DNA of 64,000 bases from Sarcomyxa edulis (Eukaryota > Basidiomycota > Agaricomycetes > Agaricales > Mycenaceae). Every line of letters begins with the position of its first letter. Within the stretch, counting starts at the first letter, position 1. The DNA lies in NCBI GenBank assembly GCA_009761415.1, contig QUOL01000001.1, positions 2,294,001 to 2,358,000 on the forward strand, read 5' to 3'. The position numbers and the translations under genes are program-made. The notes beneath the pieces are model-generated. The model was not told the origin of the DNA. It saw nothing but the letters and a program-made list of their open reading frames with translations, and ran no database searches. Below are positions 35,069 to 48,484 of the stretch, piece after piece.

Positions 35069-35526
35069 GGTGGAAGGTGTTAAAGAGACAGCTAGTTTAA
35101 CGCGGGGCAAACCCGGAGGTCTAATATATCCAGCTGACTAATACACGCGCCTTAAAAGGGAATCAGATAATTTTTTTGAACTTTACCAGACCGACGACGA
35201 CGGTGGACCTCGAGTGTTCTTTCCTGTCTCTCACCCGCCTTTAGCATGCTTCTGGCTGGGCTAATGCTCTGGCAGATCGAATACTATTCTCGCCTTGAGT
35301 TCGGTCTACTCTGACTATTGGGTGCATCGAAATTAGGCAGAGAAAAATCCCATATCGCACTTGCTGTATTCTATACCCGTCCGTACCTAATTTATTGTGC
35401 GTTTGACTCGAACAAGTGGCCAGGTCAAGGTCGAGGCGCCTCACGTTGAACGCGTTGTCGATTTTTATATAAAGCTTGACGTAGACGACAGCGATTCACT
35501 TTTCTTTTCCTTCTCCTAGCGCTGCT
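35069..35526. other. Divergent intergenic region
   Basis: About 460 bases between the divergent succinate-CoA ligase and DinB-like genes, holding both promoters. A TTTTATATAAAG-like TATA element at about 35462-35473 lies roughly 55 bases upstream of the DinB-like ATG. No coding exon is seen. Confidence 0.5.
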
Positions 35527-36336
35527 ATGCCCGGTCCCCTCGAAAGCTCATGCACGCCAGTGCATTTAAACGGACATGCCTCACTTGCAGACCCTCTGAA
35601 ACAGCTCTTATATGTTTCAGTCACAGTCCTACTACAAGCCATCGATCTTCTAGACAATCATCTTACTTCAGATGCTCAGCTTAGCGTTCATGCAAAGTAT
35701 TTACCGGGTTCAACCATAGGTATGTCAAAATGTTGCATTGCGTACATATGATATCCAACAAATGACATAGGAAAACATCTTCGACACGCACGCGATCACT
35801 TTGAGTTGCTCCTTGACTGTGTATCGACTCAACCTCCTTACATTCTTTCGTACGATGTTCGAAGTCGTGATACACCAATGGAGAGCAGTATAGAAGCTGC
35901 TCGTGAAGCCTTGCTAGACACTATCACGAAACTAGAGACCGTTGTCCCGACACAGAATCTGAATGAGCCTATCACGCTCAACGCCGTAACGCCATTCCCT
36001 CAGATTCTGGAAACCACATTTGGGAGAGAGGTCAGTAATATTTAGAGCGCACCTCGTGTTCGTAAACCTCACTATTGAATCAGTTATGGTTCGCTCCGCT
36101 GCATTGTGTGCACCACTGGTCAATGGTCAGTCCTTACCCATCTGAACGCACGCCGTGTCGCTTATACAACGCAGGTCCGGGTCATTGCTGGAGAGCTGGT
36201 CTGTGCTTGTCTCCCTTTACTGCACTTTCACTGACCTTTTCCCTAGGATATCAAGCTGTCGGAAGACTTTGGCTTTGCTCCGTCGACGTTGTTATACCAA
36301 GAACGCGAGGCACCTTTAGGCAGGGCGAAGATATAA
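35527..36336 (+). CDS. DinB-like four-helix protein
   Basis: Five exons give about 200 residues from MPGPLESSCTPVHLNGHASL. Helical blocks are PLKQLLYVSVTVLLQAIDLL, then PGSTIGKHLRHARDHFELLLD after the first splice, and LETTFGRELWFAPLHCVHHW joined to SMVRVIAGEL after two more. The pattern H..HA.DHF and FGRE.W....H..HHW.M.R fits the DinB superfamily of metal-binding four-helix bundles, with the His residues as likely ligands. Small eukaryotic members of this group have no assigned reaction. The C-terminus (FGFAPSTLLYQEREAPLGRAKI) is conserved-looking. The family is likely, the function unknown. Confidence 0.72.
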
Positions 36337-36730
36337 GTAGTCTCGTTTGATGCGCATCCGTCTGTATATACCAAGTCACGATTCATAATACCTATCCCCG
36401 ACGATATGATGCGAGTGAATTGAGACTTTTTGTCGACTTGTAATCGTCGAGGTTTGCGTCGAGTTTCCGCGATGAAAGGACTTTGCAGTGCCACTGTATT
36501 TGAGGGAGCTTGTACGGGAAGCCAAAGCCTTTGTACGATCGAAGCCATGTGCTCCAACGAAATTTCGTTTATTCAACTCATTGTCTTCCTCGTCAACTAG
36601 CCCTCTATCCCTAGCATCACAAAACGCGTCAAATATCTACCTCAACACATCTATATCCTCATATATTCCATCACACCAAAGAGAGAGTTCAAAATATACT
36701 TGTACGCCATACCTGGCAACTTTCGCCCAC
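36337..36730. other. Intergenic before POM152
   Basis: About 390 bases holding the 3' flank of the DinB-like gene and the leader of the POM152 gene. A frame is open from 36488 into the next gene's first exon but lacks an appropriate N-terminus. Confidence 0.45.
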
Positions 36731-39700
36731 ATGTCTGCCGCACCCAAGGAATCACCTCCAGCAGGGCCACAACCTTTGATTCCGGAAAAATATCTGGATG
36801 TTCCATCACAGAGACTGTATTATCTCAGTTTTGGCTTCCTATGTCAGGTCAGCATGGTGGAACTCAAGCAACCGTAATGAGGCTCACCTTCGATTTCTTT
36901 CGTTGCAGTCAATAAAGATACTCGACTTTGCGAGATCTCTCTTTTCTGTCGAGGAAAGCTTTAACAATTGTAAAAAATGGATGTTTGTCGACTTTGCATA
37001 CGTCGCCATCCTGTCCCAACTTCGCATACCGCGGCTCAAATACGGCAAGGCCGTCGTGCTACTTCAAATCGCGATGTTATGGTTCTTAGATGGGTTGATG
37101 TTTGGAGGAATCAGCCTGAACATGGCACGAGGTGCATCTGGTGGCGCGTATCGTGGTCCTTCCAGTGAGTCGTGTCTCTGCTGTCGATGGTTCCAGTACT
37201 GACTTTACACAAATCGACAAGATCTTCCCTCCACTCCTCAGCCATACACTTTCATTGACTTCCTTGCGCCCATTAGTCTCGGACTACTAACCTCTTCTTC
37301 TCATGGAAAAGACGCTCACCTCCTCGGACAACATACTGTCCGCATGTCACCTATCAGCACTGCTCGGATTAACCCGAACGGACTTACATTCTGCCTCGCA
37401 TCTCCAAGCAGTATTTTATACATCCCAGTTCTTCTGAACAACACGATACCCTCCGCTCTCAAGTATTCTCTAACCCCACTGGGCTATACCGAGGAGAGTA
37501 AACATGGAAAGGTGGAGCAAGTCGAATTGTCACACAAAGACCTCAATTCCATAGAACAATCTCGAACGGAAGGACTGCAGTTGACGCGCCCTTCGTTGGC
37601 CACCCCAGTTAAATCAGAAACTGACGATTACGACGAATATGATGACGACGACGACGCGAACGCAGACGCGTCCCAATCCAACCTCCAAAAAACACAATCC
37701 ATGGTCCACATCCGCTTGTCAAAACCCGGAACTCTCCGACTGGAACGCGTTGTCGACGCGTCCTCTAACATTGACGCGCGCCTTGCATACCCTAACGAGG
37801 TCACTGTCGTACCGTGCCCAAGCGTTGGCTTCGTTCAGGATCCACTCGCCACTCCTAGCGATGATGTACGATGTCTGGGACAAGAAAAGGATGTGGAACT
37901 CATGATCGATATCCATGGGGTGCCACCATTGAGTCTACGATGGTTCAAGGCTGTCAATGGGAAAAAGGAGCACTTTTTGGTCGAGGGTATCGAGGGCAAT
38001 CATCATGATGCGCATAGGCACCATCAGCCAGGCAATAACGACGACTCAGCGCTTTCGAGTGAAAACGGACAGGTGGCGATGGTGCGAAAGAAAGGTGTTC
38101 CACAATCATTTCAAGTGCCACTATCGGTCTCGCTCGATGCACTCGGAACCCATCTATACGCACTCGAGGAAGTCATGGACGCTGCTGGCAATCTCATTCG
38201 TGTCGGTCCTGACACCACTGAAAGCCTCGATGGCACCAACCCAAATACCAAAACCACCCGCTCGTTCATGGTTTTGAGACGACCCACAATGTCGTTCAAG
38301 CATTGTGGACCCGGACATCCCACCTCTCTACTGATCGGTTCCGAAGCACCCTTAACCATATCTGCGGTTGACGTAGACGCATTCGATGCACCTTGGGATG
38401 TTCTTGTGAGGTATCAGCCACCCAGTCCTTCAGAAGACGGCGTGAAATCGAACAAGCGATATAAAGCCTGGAGGAGGACCTTGCAAACGCATAACATTCG
38501 GAGAGATTTAACTCTTAGGGCCAATGCGCCTGGAGAGTATACTATAGTAGGGGTCAGAGGGAAAGTAAGTCGAGTCTGGTTTCTCGTGTTCATAACGATA
38601 CTGAACTTCATCTGACATTGTAGTGGTGCGAAGGGGACGTTTTAGCTCCAGAAACATGCAAGGTTATAGAAAGACCAATGCCAACTGCTGAGATCGAATG
38701 GAAGAGAATTCATGAATGGTTCGATACATGTCTTGTTAATGAAGTGTTTACAAAAAACTGATTGTCTTCCAGTTCTGGCGATACAGGAGTTTCAGCATCC
38801 CTCGTGCTTCACGGAACCCCTCCATTTAGTGTATATTATCGTACTCAGCGAGACAAGGAACCTCCCCGGGAACTGGTCAAGACTTTCACGAATTCACGGG
38901 GCGAATTGACACTCCAGCCCGAGCGCAGTGGACACTACATTTACACATTCGTCCAGCTTAGTGATGCTAACTACAAACATATCGAACTGAAAGGCCCAAG
39001 TATCGATCAGGTCGTGCATCCGCTTGCTGCTGCCGACTTTGCCGAAGCGGAGAGAAGCAAGAGAAGGATAAGTAGCTGCGAGGGCAGTATGGTCGAAGTC
39101 GGCGTTGATTTGAGGGTAAGAGATCGATGTCATTCTTTTGCTCAGGCATTGGAGACTGATATGTTGTGTAGGGGACTGGACCTTGGACCTTGGATGTTCA
39201 AATTGTTGGGCCAAAAAGCTCAGAAATTATCCAGATCCAGAATATCACCACTCCTCGGAAGAAGTTACAAATACCAATCCCGAAGGTCGTGGACAGGGAT
39301 GGAGGAACATTTGATATTGATCTCAGTAAGTTTCAGTCCCACTTTCCTGGTGTTGATTTTGACCGGAGACCTCCAGTCAGTATCGAGGACGCGTATGGAT
39401 GTAAACGCCCTATAACGGTTCCTGGTCTGTCCGTCAATGTAAGACGAGTCAAGGTGAATATGAAAGTATTATCTCTACCTTAAATACCGCTGAAAGCCCT
39501 TTCAAAGCCGACCGTCAGGTTCTATGGTAAAGAAGGGAAACGAAATGTCACCGTCCTGGAGCGAGAACGCGCGGACCTTCCGTTACGATTGACTGGCGAC
39601 GGTGTGAGTATTTTTCGTCCGACAATTGCATTCTGAAACAATGATTGACCTCTCCATACAGCCCTGGCGGATCAAATATCGACGCAGTGATGGAGCTGAT

Positions 39701-41391
39701 CACGAACTCTTGTCTGCGACTTTACATTCTCCAAATGATCAGCTGCATGTCACAAAGAAAGGGCTCTACGAGATTGCTGATGTACGCACGAGCCTTTCCT
39801 TCGGACAATATTGATATTGATGGACCGCTTAATTTGCAGATTGCTGACTCTCAATGCCCTGGACATATCATAGCGGATGGTTCGACTTATCAGGTATCCT
39901 GGGTACCGAGACCATATGCGACGCTATCATCCCAGACAGAGGCAACATACGAAACTTATAATGGCTCGTATGTATTACCGCCGATATGTGAGGGTATGGA
40001 TGATCATGTCGACCTTGATCTTGTTGGTGCGTTGAACTACCCATATCGGTTCATAAAAAACAAATATTGACAATGGCAATAGGTCGCCCGCCGTTCCAGA
40101 TCATGTATAATGTGGCTACAGGTACCGATACAGGGGGTACAAAGCTCTTGGATCAGCCCACATTCAACAGTATTCAACCTCGGACACGATTCCAGTTGCA
40201 CACTTCGAATCCTGGTCGGATGTACTACGAGGTCAAACAAATCGGTGATGCAGCATATCCCTTGGCTAAGCACAAAGATGCCGTCATACCACGCTCGGAA
40301 CGTCTACTATTCGAGCAACAGGTATCGATGCGCCCTTCAGCCCGATTCAAGAATCGCAATCGCATGTCATACTGTTATAACGACGCGTTCACACCGCGGG
40401 ACCCTCTGACGATGGATGGCATGGTTGTCTTAGAAGGCACCCCTCCATTCCGGCTGCAACTCTCGATAAAGAATCTAGCAGCCAGTCAAGTCGAGACAAA
40501 GACGGTCGAAGTGCGGGACAATGTCTGGAAAATCGACTTGCCGTCGTACAACTTCAAGTCGATGGGGCCTCACTTGATTACCATCGAATCTGTTCAAGAT
40601 GCATCCAATTGCGCCCAAGCCGTATTAGATCCATTGACTAATACAATTTGGGTCGATGTGGCCGAGACGGCCGCCATTATTCCGTTTGACCGTCGAGAAG
40701 ACTTCTGTGTTGGCGACGTTTCGCAATTCCAATTAGAGGGTACACCACCATGGACTATTGGGTATGATTACAATCGTAGTGACTTCGCGTCCGTCTCACT
40801 GATTTGTGCATTGACAGATACCGCATAAACGGCAAGTCGTTGACAGAAGAGTCCAAAGTCTCCCCGTTCTCCCTGCTACAGCAGCAACCGGGAGAATTTA
40901 CCATAACATCTATCGCACATCAACAAAAGATGTGCAAGACAGCTGTCACCGACTTGAGATTTATGGTACATCCACTCCCGTCAGCACAAGTTGGACACGG
41001 GAAGAGAATTTACCAAGATATTCACGAGGGTATGTGGTAATTTCCTTCGTAATAGCTGGCATTATTGAGACATTTGCTCTGCAGGTGACCAAGCGGAGAT
41101 TGTATTTACGCTTATAGGTGAACCGCCGTTCACGTTCACGTATCAGCGAGCAGAGGCAGTTCCGAAGAAAGGAGGAAAGCCTGGCAAGGTCCTTGAGACT
41201 CACACCGTCTCTCGTGTGACGACAACGGAATACTCCATCTACTCTGCCTTGGAAGGTACGCTTTCCACTTTCTCTCGCGCTCGACAGTGTTGCTGATACA
41301 TGATTGTGTGTTAGGTACATGGACAGTTACTTCGATATCTGACAAGTATTGCCGCTATCCCCAGGCACAGCCGGACACTTACGACAACTAA
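36731..41391 (+). CDS. POM152: Nucleoporin POM152 (membrane ring of the nuclear pore)
   Basis: Many exons give a protein near 1,200 residues. The start MSAAPKESPPAGPQPLIPEK precedes PSQRLYYLSFGFLCQSIKILD, a first membrane segment. Two more hydrophobic stretches follow (WMFVDFAYVAILSQL and VVLLQIAMLWFLDGLMFGG), then the lumenal part begins with HLLGQHTVRMSPISTARINP. Repeated immunoglobulin-like modules are visible: LEGTPPFRLQLSIKNL, LHGTPPFSVYYRTQRD, LEGTPPWTIGYDYN and GEPPFTFTYQRAEA share the G(T/E)PP(F/W) core, each ending in a TI.S..D..C-type strand. This is the POM152 plan: short N-terminus, transmembrane helices, then a chain of Ig folds in the perinuclear lumen. An acidic insert (DDYDEYDDDDDANAD) interrupts the first lumenal part. 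Internal exon edges are approximate. Confidence 0.9.
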
Positions 41392-41890
41392 ATGCTTGCA
41401 TGATGGAGGGGAGGAAGTTTGTAGCTATCTAGATATGACCTCGGCGCATGTACACAATAATTGTAAGTATAGGGTTCGACGCGTCATGACAGAAATGATT
41501 TACGATGAACGAGGTTCTCTAATCAGAACTAGACTGCTCAAATTCTCAATCAATGGTGTAACAAAGTATTTATTTGGTTTGGAGTATGAGGACCCTCTAT
41601 CAGCATACATGCAAACAGGTAGAGAACATCTAGAAGTATTCTAATGGAGATGTCAGTAGATATATTACAAGCAAGTAGTGCCAGACGATGGGTAGATAAT
41701 ATGATAGTCGATAGATATGAATCAAACGAAAGGATGGCAAAGAACAGGATAGTAATAAATTGCAGGAAACTTGAGACCCGAGAGATAGAAACGAAAGAAA
41801 GATGGACCCTGTAGAGGGCGATGAGTGAGTGGATGCGAGTCGATGATTAGTTATGAGACTTGGTAGAAAGGATTAGATAAGTGCACAGGT
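41392..41890. other. Convergent 3' flanks of POM152 and GMC oxidoreductase
   Basis: About 500 bases between two converging genes, A/G-rich and most likely both 3' UTRs. The short open frame at 41396-41644 has no resemblance to a known protein. Confidence 0.5.
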
Positions 41891-44152
41891 TTAGAGGTTC
41901 CAGGCTGCCTTGATGAGGTCGGCACCGCGTTCTGCGATGTAATAGATCGGGGCTTCAGTGTGGGCCGAAGGGATCATAGGCTGCACGTGGAACGGAGTCA
42001 GATTTTATCAATGGACTTAGAAAGAGAGCTGCTTACCATAACGGACGCATCAATGACCCGAAGTCCGTTGACACCCTTGACCAACAGATCAGGAGTAAGA
42101 ACACCGTCCGAAGATCCAGGAGCGCTCATGGCAGCGGTACCGACTGGGTGCCACACACTGGTTGTGAAGTTTCGGATGTAGGCATCAATGTCTTCGTCTG
42201 TGCTGGCGCCGGCGGTGCCGTAAGGTCCGGCGATGTATCCAGCGAAGGCTGGGGCGGCGAGGAAGGTACGGACGGATTTGTAGGCTTCGCGGAGGATGAG
42301 GAGATCGATGGGCTCTGTGAGGAATGCGAGATCGATGAGAGGGCTGTCCCATGGGCTGTTGCTGTTCAAGGTGATGGATCCGCCTGAAGTGAAGTTGAGA
42401 TATTAGTGAAGAAAATCGAGCATCGAGGAAAGAAGTGTATACTCACGAGAAGCAGGAGATACCAGGTTGCTGATGACAGTCATGAAGTTACCAGTGGCAG
42501 GGGTCTCTTGAACGATACCGACGAAACCGTTCTGTGCAAGTATGCCGTTAGGTGGTGTATGAGATGGAAAAGAAACAAGGAGACTTACAGAGAACACGAG
42601 TTCGTAGTGACCAGCGGTAGGACCACTCGAAGGGTCTGTGGCATTCTCCCAGATAGAAGAGTTGTCGGGGACACGAAGCCAGCCAATGTGGTTGCAGATG
42701 GTGTCAACCAAAGGTCCTTGACCGGTCTCATTGTATTGAGTCATCTGAGCGTTGAGCACAGCTGGGTCACGACGAGCCTCCCAGGTGTCATTGGAGTTGA
42801 CGAAGAATTGGTTAGGTAGCAAAGCGTGATCTTGGAGGTTCTTGCCAACATCAGGGAGATTGACAACGGGCTTGACGCCAACTTGCTTGAGAGCGGTGGC
42901 GTCACCGATACCGGAGAGAAGAAGAATCTGAGGGGTTCCGACAGAGCCTGCAGAGAGGATGACTTCCTTCTTGGCGGTCAGCGTGTGCGTTTTGGCTAAC
43001 AAGGACGATCAGTAAGGGTTTGAGTCCTCTGTGAGTGGACTTCTTACCGTAGGGGCCTGTGGCGAACTCGATTTGATTGAAGGAAGGTTTCTTGCCCTTG
43101 GACCCAGTGCTAATCAACCTAGTGACTTGGTTCTCGATGAGGATGTCCAAGTTGGGACGAGCAACAAATTGGGAAGCAAGATATGCTGTGGCGGCACTGC
43201 TACGGGCCGAGTTTCCGATAGAAGCGTATGTCCAGCCTGTCGTAATGTTTGTGAGATCTTTGCTTTCATCAAAAAGGTATAACTGATGTGCGTACCAATA
43301 CCAATCTCATTTCCTTGGTTCATATCCTCGTTGAAGGGATACCCGGGAACCTGAGTGGTTGCCTCGAGAACCTTGTCGTCGATGGGAGTCGGGAAGCCGG
43401 GGAGAGTGGTGAGGAGGGTACCGTTGAAGCCGTGTGCAGAAGGAATGAATTGTCCAGTGGTGTTGTGGCCGTCAGCGGGAGGAAGCATCTTTTCGTTCCG
43501 CTTCATGTATTTCTGAAGACCGTTCCAAGACCAGCCTTCATCGTTGGTGATGTTGGCCCAGACATCGTAGTCGTCTATTCCACCTCTGTTGTATACCACA
43601 TAGTCTGATAGGTTCTCAGTATCGTTTATTATATAAAAAGACTTTGAGAGGTACTTACTGACTGAGCTGGAGCCGCCCAAAAGCTTTCCGCGAGGGTAGG
43701 GGAACGTGCGGTTGTTCAGGGCGACTTGTGGGGTCACTGTGTAGTTCCAGTCCCAGGGCTTGTTTGGAGTCATGTCAGGACCAAACATAGGAACAATCGC
43801 GTCTTCGATGCCCTCATTGCTATCAAAGAAGCAGAAGAAGCAGATGAGGCTTATTTTCGATTGTGGGGAAGCTATAAATAGTTTCACTCACGAAATACCG
43901 GCCTCGATGAGGAGGACCTTTACTGTCGATGATTCGCTGAGTCTGTTGGCGACAACACTGCCTGCTGTACCAGCTGATTGCAATACATAGTGAGCTAGCA
44001 GAAATATGGAGAAATTGGCTGGCGAGCTCACCTCCAACGACGATGAAGTCGTAATCTTCATGTATGACGCTACTGGCAGTCGAAATGATTCGAGCGCCGA
44101 CCGAGCTAATCAAAAGAAGGGCGGAAAGCAAAGAAGACATAGAAGCACGCAT
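41891..44152 (-). CDS. Secreted GMC oxidoreductase, aryl-alcohol oxidase-like (copy 1)
   Basis: This flavoprotein of about 600 residues starts [20 protein letters not shown], a clear signal peptide. The FAD-binding site reads [18 protein letters not shown] after a splice, followed by VLLIEAG. Other GMC blocks are [38 protein letters not shown] and [12 protein letters not shown]. The catalytic end has [11 protein letters not shown] and, after the last splice, [23 protein letters not shown]; the two His residues correspond to the His/His pair of Pleurotus aryl-alcohol oxidase. Several N-glycosylation sequons (NNRT, NDTW, NSS) fit secretion. Such enzymes oxidise aromatic alcohols and release H2O2 for lignin breakdown. 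The exact substrate is not shown by sequence. Confidence 0.92.
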
Positions 44153-45793
44153 GTTTGGAGGTAAGAAACTGCCGATGGAAGAGGAAGTGAAGAGGTGAGG
44201 TGATGGTTCTCCAACTCGTGGTTTCTGAGCCCTTTTAAAGAGGACGGAGGAGAGAGATGGTACTCTTTCCTCGGTAGATGAGACCGCATTAGATCCGGTG
44301 GCTGACCGTTACACTGTACGACAGATTGCAGATGAGGCGATGGTAAAACGCTTGGAGAGGAACAGGAGCTCTAGACAGCCTCGGTAGACTGAATTGGATT
44401 GACGTAGGGGCGGGCGCGCTTGATGGGTTGATGGCGCGAGAAGCATGGGTACAGATTCATGGAGATCGGTGCCGGCGGGAGGAAAGGTACCAAACGGTCT
44501 AGGTTGCTATGCTAAACGCCACCTTGGTATCGATCTGCATTCCAAAAGCTATCCGGCGATCAAGAATGCGTACAAGAATGGCTGTGAATGTGCCTCAGGC
44601 GTGATTACATCTGAATCCTACCGACGTTTGCGGATGAACCTGCAAGGAACCAAGGGACTTGAAGGAACTTACAAGGAAACCTCGGTTGGCCGAGACCACG
44701 CATCTACGTGATACAAATGATACCAGATGGAGACCAGATGGTATCAGATACATACGGAGATGCAGTGGCTCAGTCCAATGTCGGTTTGTTTTTTTTTGTG
44801 GCAACTTTCATGATCATCAAGCAAGCCGGCGGTATCTGCTGGCGTTGTTTGACAGTATTACTTTTGCACGATTCCGCGGAAGCAAATACCGCGGTCATTC
44901 CCACGATAATTATATACGAAATTTTCCGCAATCTTCGATTATCTGCGCGGACTCGCCATCTGAACGTTCTGAACATTCCAGAGACAGATGTTGATATCAT
45001 TCATCACATATGATTGCAAAGTATAGTCTGATGTACCAGTTGACTAAGTTGGGCATGGCCTATCTCTCCGCAGTAAGCAAATCCATCATCTTCAACCCCC
45101 TACAATTGACTCGGATGTGCAGATGCACAGCCAAGCACGACATGACTCTAGTTTGAGGATAGTCATGGCATATCCGCGTTTCGTTAATAACACTATGCAT
45201 ACGGGTATGACTCTTACCGGGACTGTGCAATATCACCCCCGTCTATCCCGACGACAACCTCCCGCTGCATGCGCCGTCCGCCTTGGAATCGGTGAAACTA
45301 ACTTGAAGCATTGAGGACATTGCCATTGCAAACTTGGAGGTGCGAGCATCGCATCCTGGGGATGGCAAGGTCTAGTTCCTGTCTATCAGTTGAAACCTAT
45401 AAGTGTCGCCGACTCAAGATGCTTCTCTCGGACTTTTGGGTGGCCTTGACCCCACTCTGTCGCCCCGAGGACTGTTCCGACTTCTATGTCGCCGACGAGC
45501 GAGGAGATGACAGCTAACATTCTGATGATAGACAAATCAGCCTCCGTTCTCAATCCCATTGGCTGTGGCTTCTAATATCCGATTCGCCCGAGGAGGAAAG
45601 TGGATTTCTAGAAATGCCGAGGAGGTGGGTCGCTTGCGGACTAATGAGTGAGACGTTACAAAGCACTCATTCTTTGCTCGTTTAGCTCTTGTTTGATCAT
45701 CTATTCAGTCGTAGGTTCATACAAAGTAAAATACGTCGACAAGTAGGTCTTTCTTACCTTTCTTCTTCCACTCACTGGACGACCAAGTCAATC
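44153..45793. other. Divergent intergenic region between GMC copy 1 and MFS gene
   Basis: This 1.6 kb holds the promoters of both genes. The immediate upstream bases of copy 1 (GCCGATGGAA...GAAGTGAAGA) resemble those of copy 2. No coding region is supported; open frames at 44445-45013 overlap in several phases. Confidence 0.5.
44231..44240 (-). promoter_or_regulatory. TATA-like element of GMC copy 1
   Basis: On the minus strand CTTTAAAAGG begins 79-88 bases before the ATG at 44152. An equivalent element sits at the same distance in copy 2. Confidence 0.5.
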
Positions 45794-48047
45794 ATGTCCA
45801 ACAATCTGGTCAACCACGAACGTGCAGAAAGTATACACTCCTACTATTCCAATAACGCAGATCCAGTTTCGACTTTTGCCCCAATAACTCCTGCCCCAGA
45901 GACCACTCCAAAAATCGAACAAGTCCGATTCGACTCATCACCTAGCAATGGATTGACACCAACAACAACCATCCACGCGACACCACCACCTGTAGCTCGT
46001 TGGCGTGCATGGACGCTCTTGTTCATATTCTCCATGGCCCAGTTTCTTGATGTCTTCAACGTCACTGCACCTACCATTGCTCTACCTCGTCTTGCCTCCG
46101 ACCTTGATGTCAATTTCTCAGAGAGGCAGTGGGCCATCAACGCTTACTCGCTTACTTTTGGTGCCTTCTTATTGACCGTTCGTATCGTAAATTCGATCTT
46201 TGGTCAATATGTGTATTGACGCACATTGCAACAGGGTGGACGGTTCAGTGCCATATACGGGGCCAAGACTCTCTTCGTAACAGGATTCTCAGTAGTCGGC
46301 GTCTGCGCCATAATAGATGGTTTCTCGATCAACGGACCCATGTTATTCGTCTTTCGCGCATTTCAAGGGATAGGTCAGTTATCTCCCTACAATATCGTGT
46401 CACGTCATCTGACCGCGATTCAAGGTGCTGCAATGACCATACCGTCAGCCCTGACAATGATCACGATTCTATTTCCCAGTCACGGTGAACAGGATCGTGC
46501 CATTGGAATGTGAGTAAACTGTAAAATATCATGCACGCCCGGTACTAATCATTCTCGTATGTCCTATGCAGCTTTGCCGGTTTTGGTGCAATGGGTAACG
46601 TCAGTGGCTTAGTCTTGTGCGTAGACACTACCTTCACACTTGCTAAAGTATATCTAACATGTGAGTTTACAGAGGTGGAGTTATTTCCCAACTCCTCACA
46701 TGGCGTTGGATTTTCTGGATCATTGCAATGGTCGTTCTTCCACTTGCTTTCATGGCTCTCATTCTCGCTCCTTCGTCTCCTCCCGAAGCCCGAGGACATG
46801 CCAAGCTGGGGAACATGGACTGGATTGGCTTGTGTACCATCACGTGTATGTCCAAGTGCTCCAGCTCATAACGAGATCTGACATGCATATGCTTTCTTCT
46901 TATAGTGTCTCTCATTCTATTCATTTACTCCATCACTGAAGGAAACACCCGAGGATGGGCTACCGGCGGTATCCTCGCGCCCTTGATTATCGCCATTCTA
47001 CTCTTACCTGTATTTGGCTTTATCGAGACAAAGGTGCACGAACCACTCGTCCCGCCGGGCGTCTGGACCTTGCCAGAATTCGTCCCGCTTTTCTTCCTTA
47101 CTATGAGGTCAGTTCATGTCCGTCTTCCGACGACGACTTTATATCCCCTTGTACCTATCGTTGACGGCGTTTCGCCCTTGATACAGTGAATATCTCGTTA
47201 TGAATGTTGTCATTTATCAGGAATCCCTTGTGTTCCAGCAAGTCTGGCGTACCTCCGCACTAAGTGCGTCGCTGCGCATGTAAGTGTTAACAATCCCGCT
47301 CCGCACCAATCTCGTTCTCACTAATACATGTCCCTTACTCCCCTGCAGCATTCCTTTCGGCATTACTGTAAGAAGAATGATTTCTAAATCTCAACACCAT
47401 TCACTGACCCGACATTTGCTCATCTAGGGCTTCATCGTCACTATCGGAATGGGATACGTCACCCCGCACGTCGCACCCCGTTGGATCCTAGCTGGAGGTC
47501 AAATCATCATGCTCGGAGGTGCTCTTCTCCTCACGTTCGCCCCAACACCGGATAAATATTGGCGCTTGGTGCTCCCCGGTATCATCTTGACGGCGCTAGG
47601 AGTTGCGAGTGGATTCGTCGCTGCTAAGTAAGCAATATCTTGGTCTAAATGAATCATCCATTCCTGACTGTCATCCTTATTAGCATCGCAATGCTTCGAA
47701 CCCCACTAGGAAAACCTTCCGTAAAGCTGAATGATAGCACGGCACTCATCGGTGCCATCTTCAATGCGGACCTACAGATCGGGTCCGTGCTTGGACTCTC
47801 CATCGCCACGGCCATCACGGCGCGTGTGAACGGCGCTACAGAGAGCGGGGACTTTGCGGGTTATAAAGCTAGTTATTGGTTCCTCGTGGGGATCACGGCG
47901 TTTGAAGCGGCTTTGGCCGCAGTAGCGCTGAGGGGTAGAAATAGGGCAAGGACTATCAGCCCTGAAGCAACTTTCGTGGAGTCTGAAGAGAAGAAAGGTG
48001 GGAGTGTGAATGTCATGGAAGAGCCCGTCTCAGCTACTGAGCTCTGA
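45794..48047 (+). CDS. MFS transporter (DHA2-type drug/metabolite efflux family)
   Basis: About nine exons give roughly 560 residues and some 14 hydrophobic segments. The start MSNNLVNHERAESIHSYYS (45794) gives a 70-residue hydrophilic N-terminus before the first membrane helix WRAWTLLFIFSMAQFLDVFN. Motifs include GGRFSAIYGAKTLFVTGF (the MFS loop 2-3 type), QGIG..GAAMTIPSALTMI, GGVISQLLTWRWIFWI (antiporter motif C region) and LPGIILTALGVASGFVAA. This arrangement is that of fungal 14-TM drug:proton antiporters. The C-terminus is acidic (FVESEEKKGGSVNVMEEP). It lies between two GMC oxidoreductase copies, so export or import of an aromatic compound is a plausible job, not shown. Confidence 0.9.
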
Positions 48048-48484
48048 TCACGGCGACTCACTCATCAGTCACAGTGATATAGAGCTGTTACTTTTTCCTC
48101 TTGTCGAAGGCCCGTCCATTTGTTTGCTAGCTGTTGTCCTTGATGTTTCCGTCTTTACCCCCGCACATGTATACATATATCCCCTTTGCATCGTTTATTC
48201 ACCAAAGCTACGTTTCCTGTCTGCTCATAGAATGCAGAATGTATATTGTAATAGTTAAACTCAATCCGCAACTTGTCACCTTACAGAGAATCGTCGTAAC
48301 GTCAGGCTTCAACAATCACCGATTGACGCATTGGAGTCTAGCTAATGAAATTCGAGGTAGCAGTTGAGGGCAATAGAAATGATTTTGTGGTTATAATACA
48401 TGAAAGTCATACCCCTTCGTGGGCGATATGCGTGGATATTAGTCGTGAGCTCATAAGTATAGCATAATTAGATGTGAGAGGAGA
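48048..48484. other. Convergent 3' flanks of MFS and GMC copy 2
   Basis: About 440 bases between converging genes, T-rich on the MFS side and without open frames of interest. Probably both 3' UTRs. Confidence 0.5.
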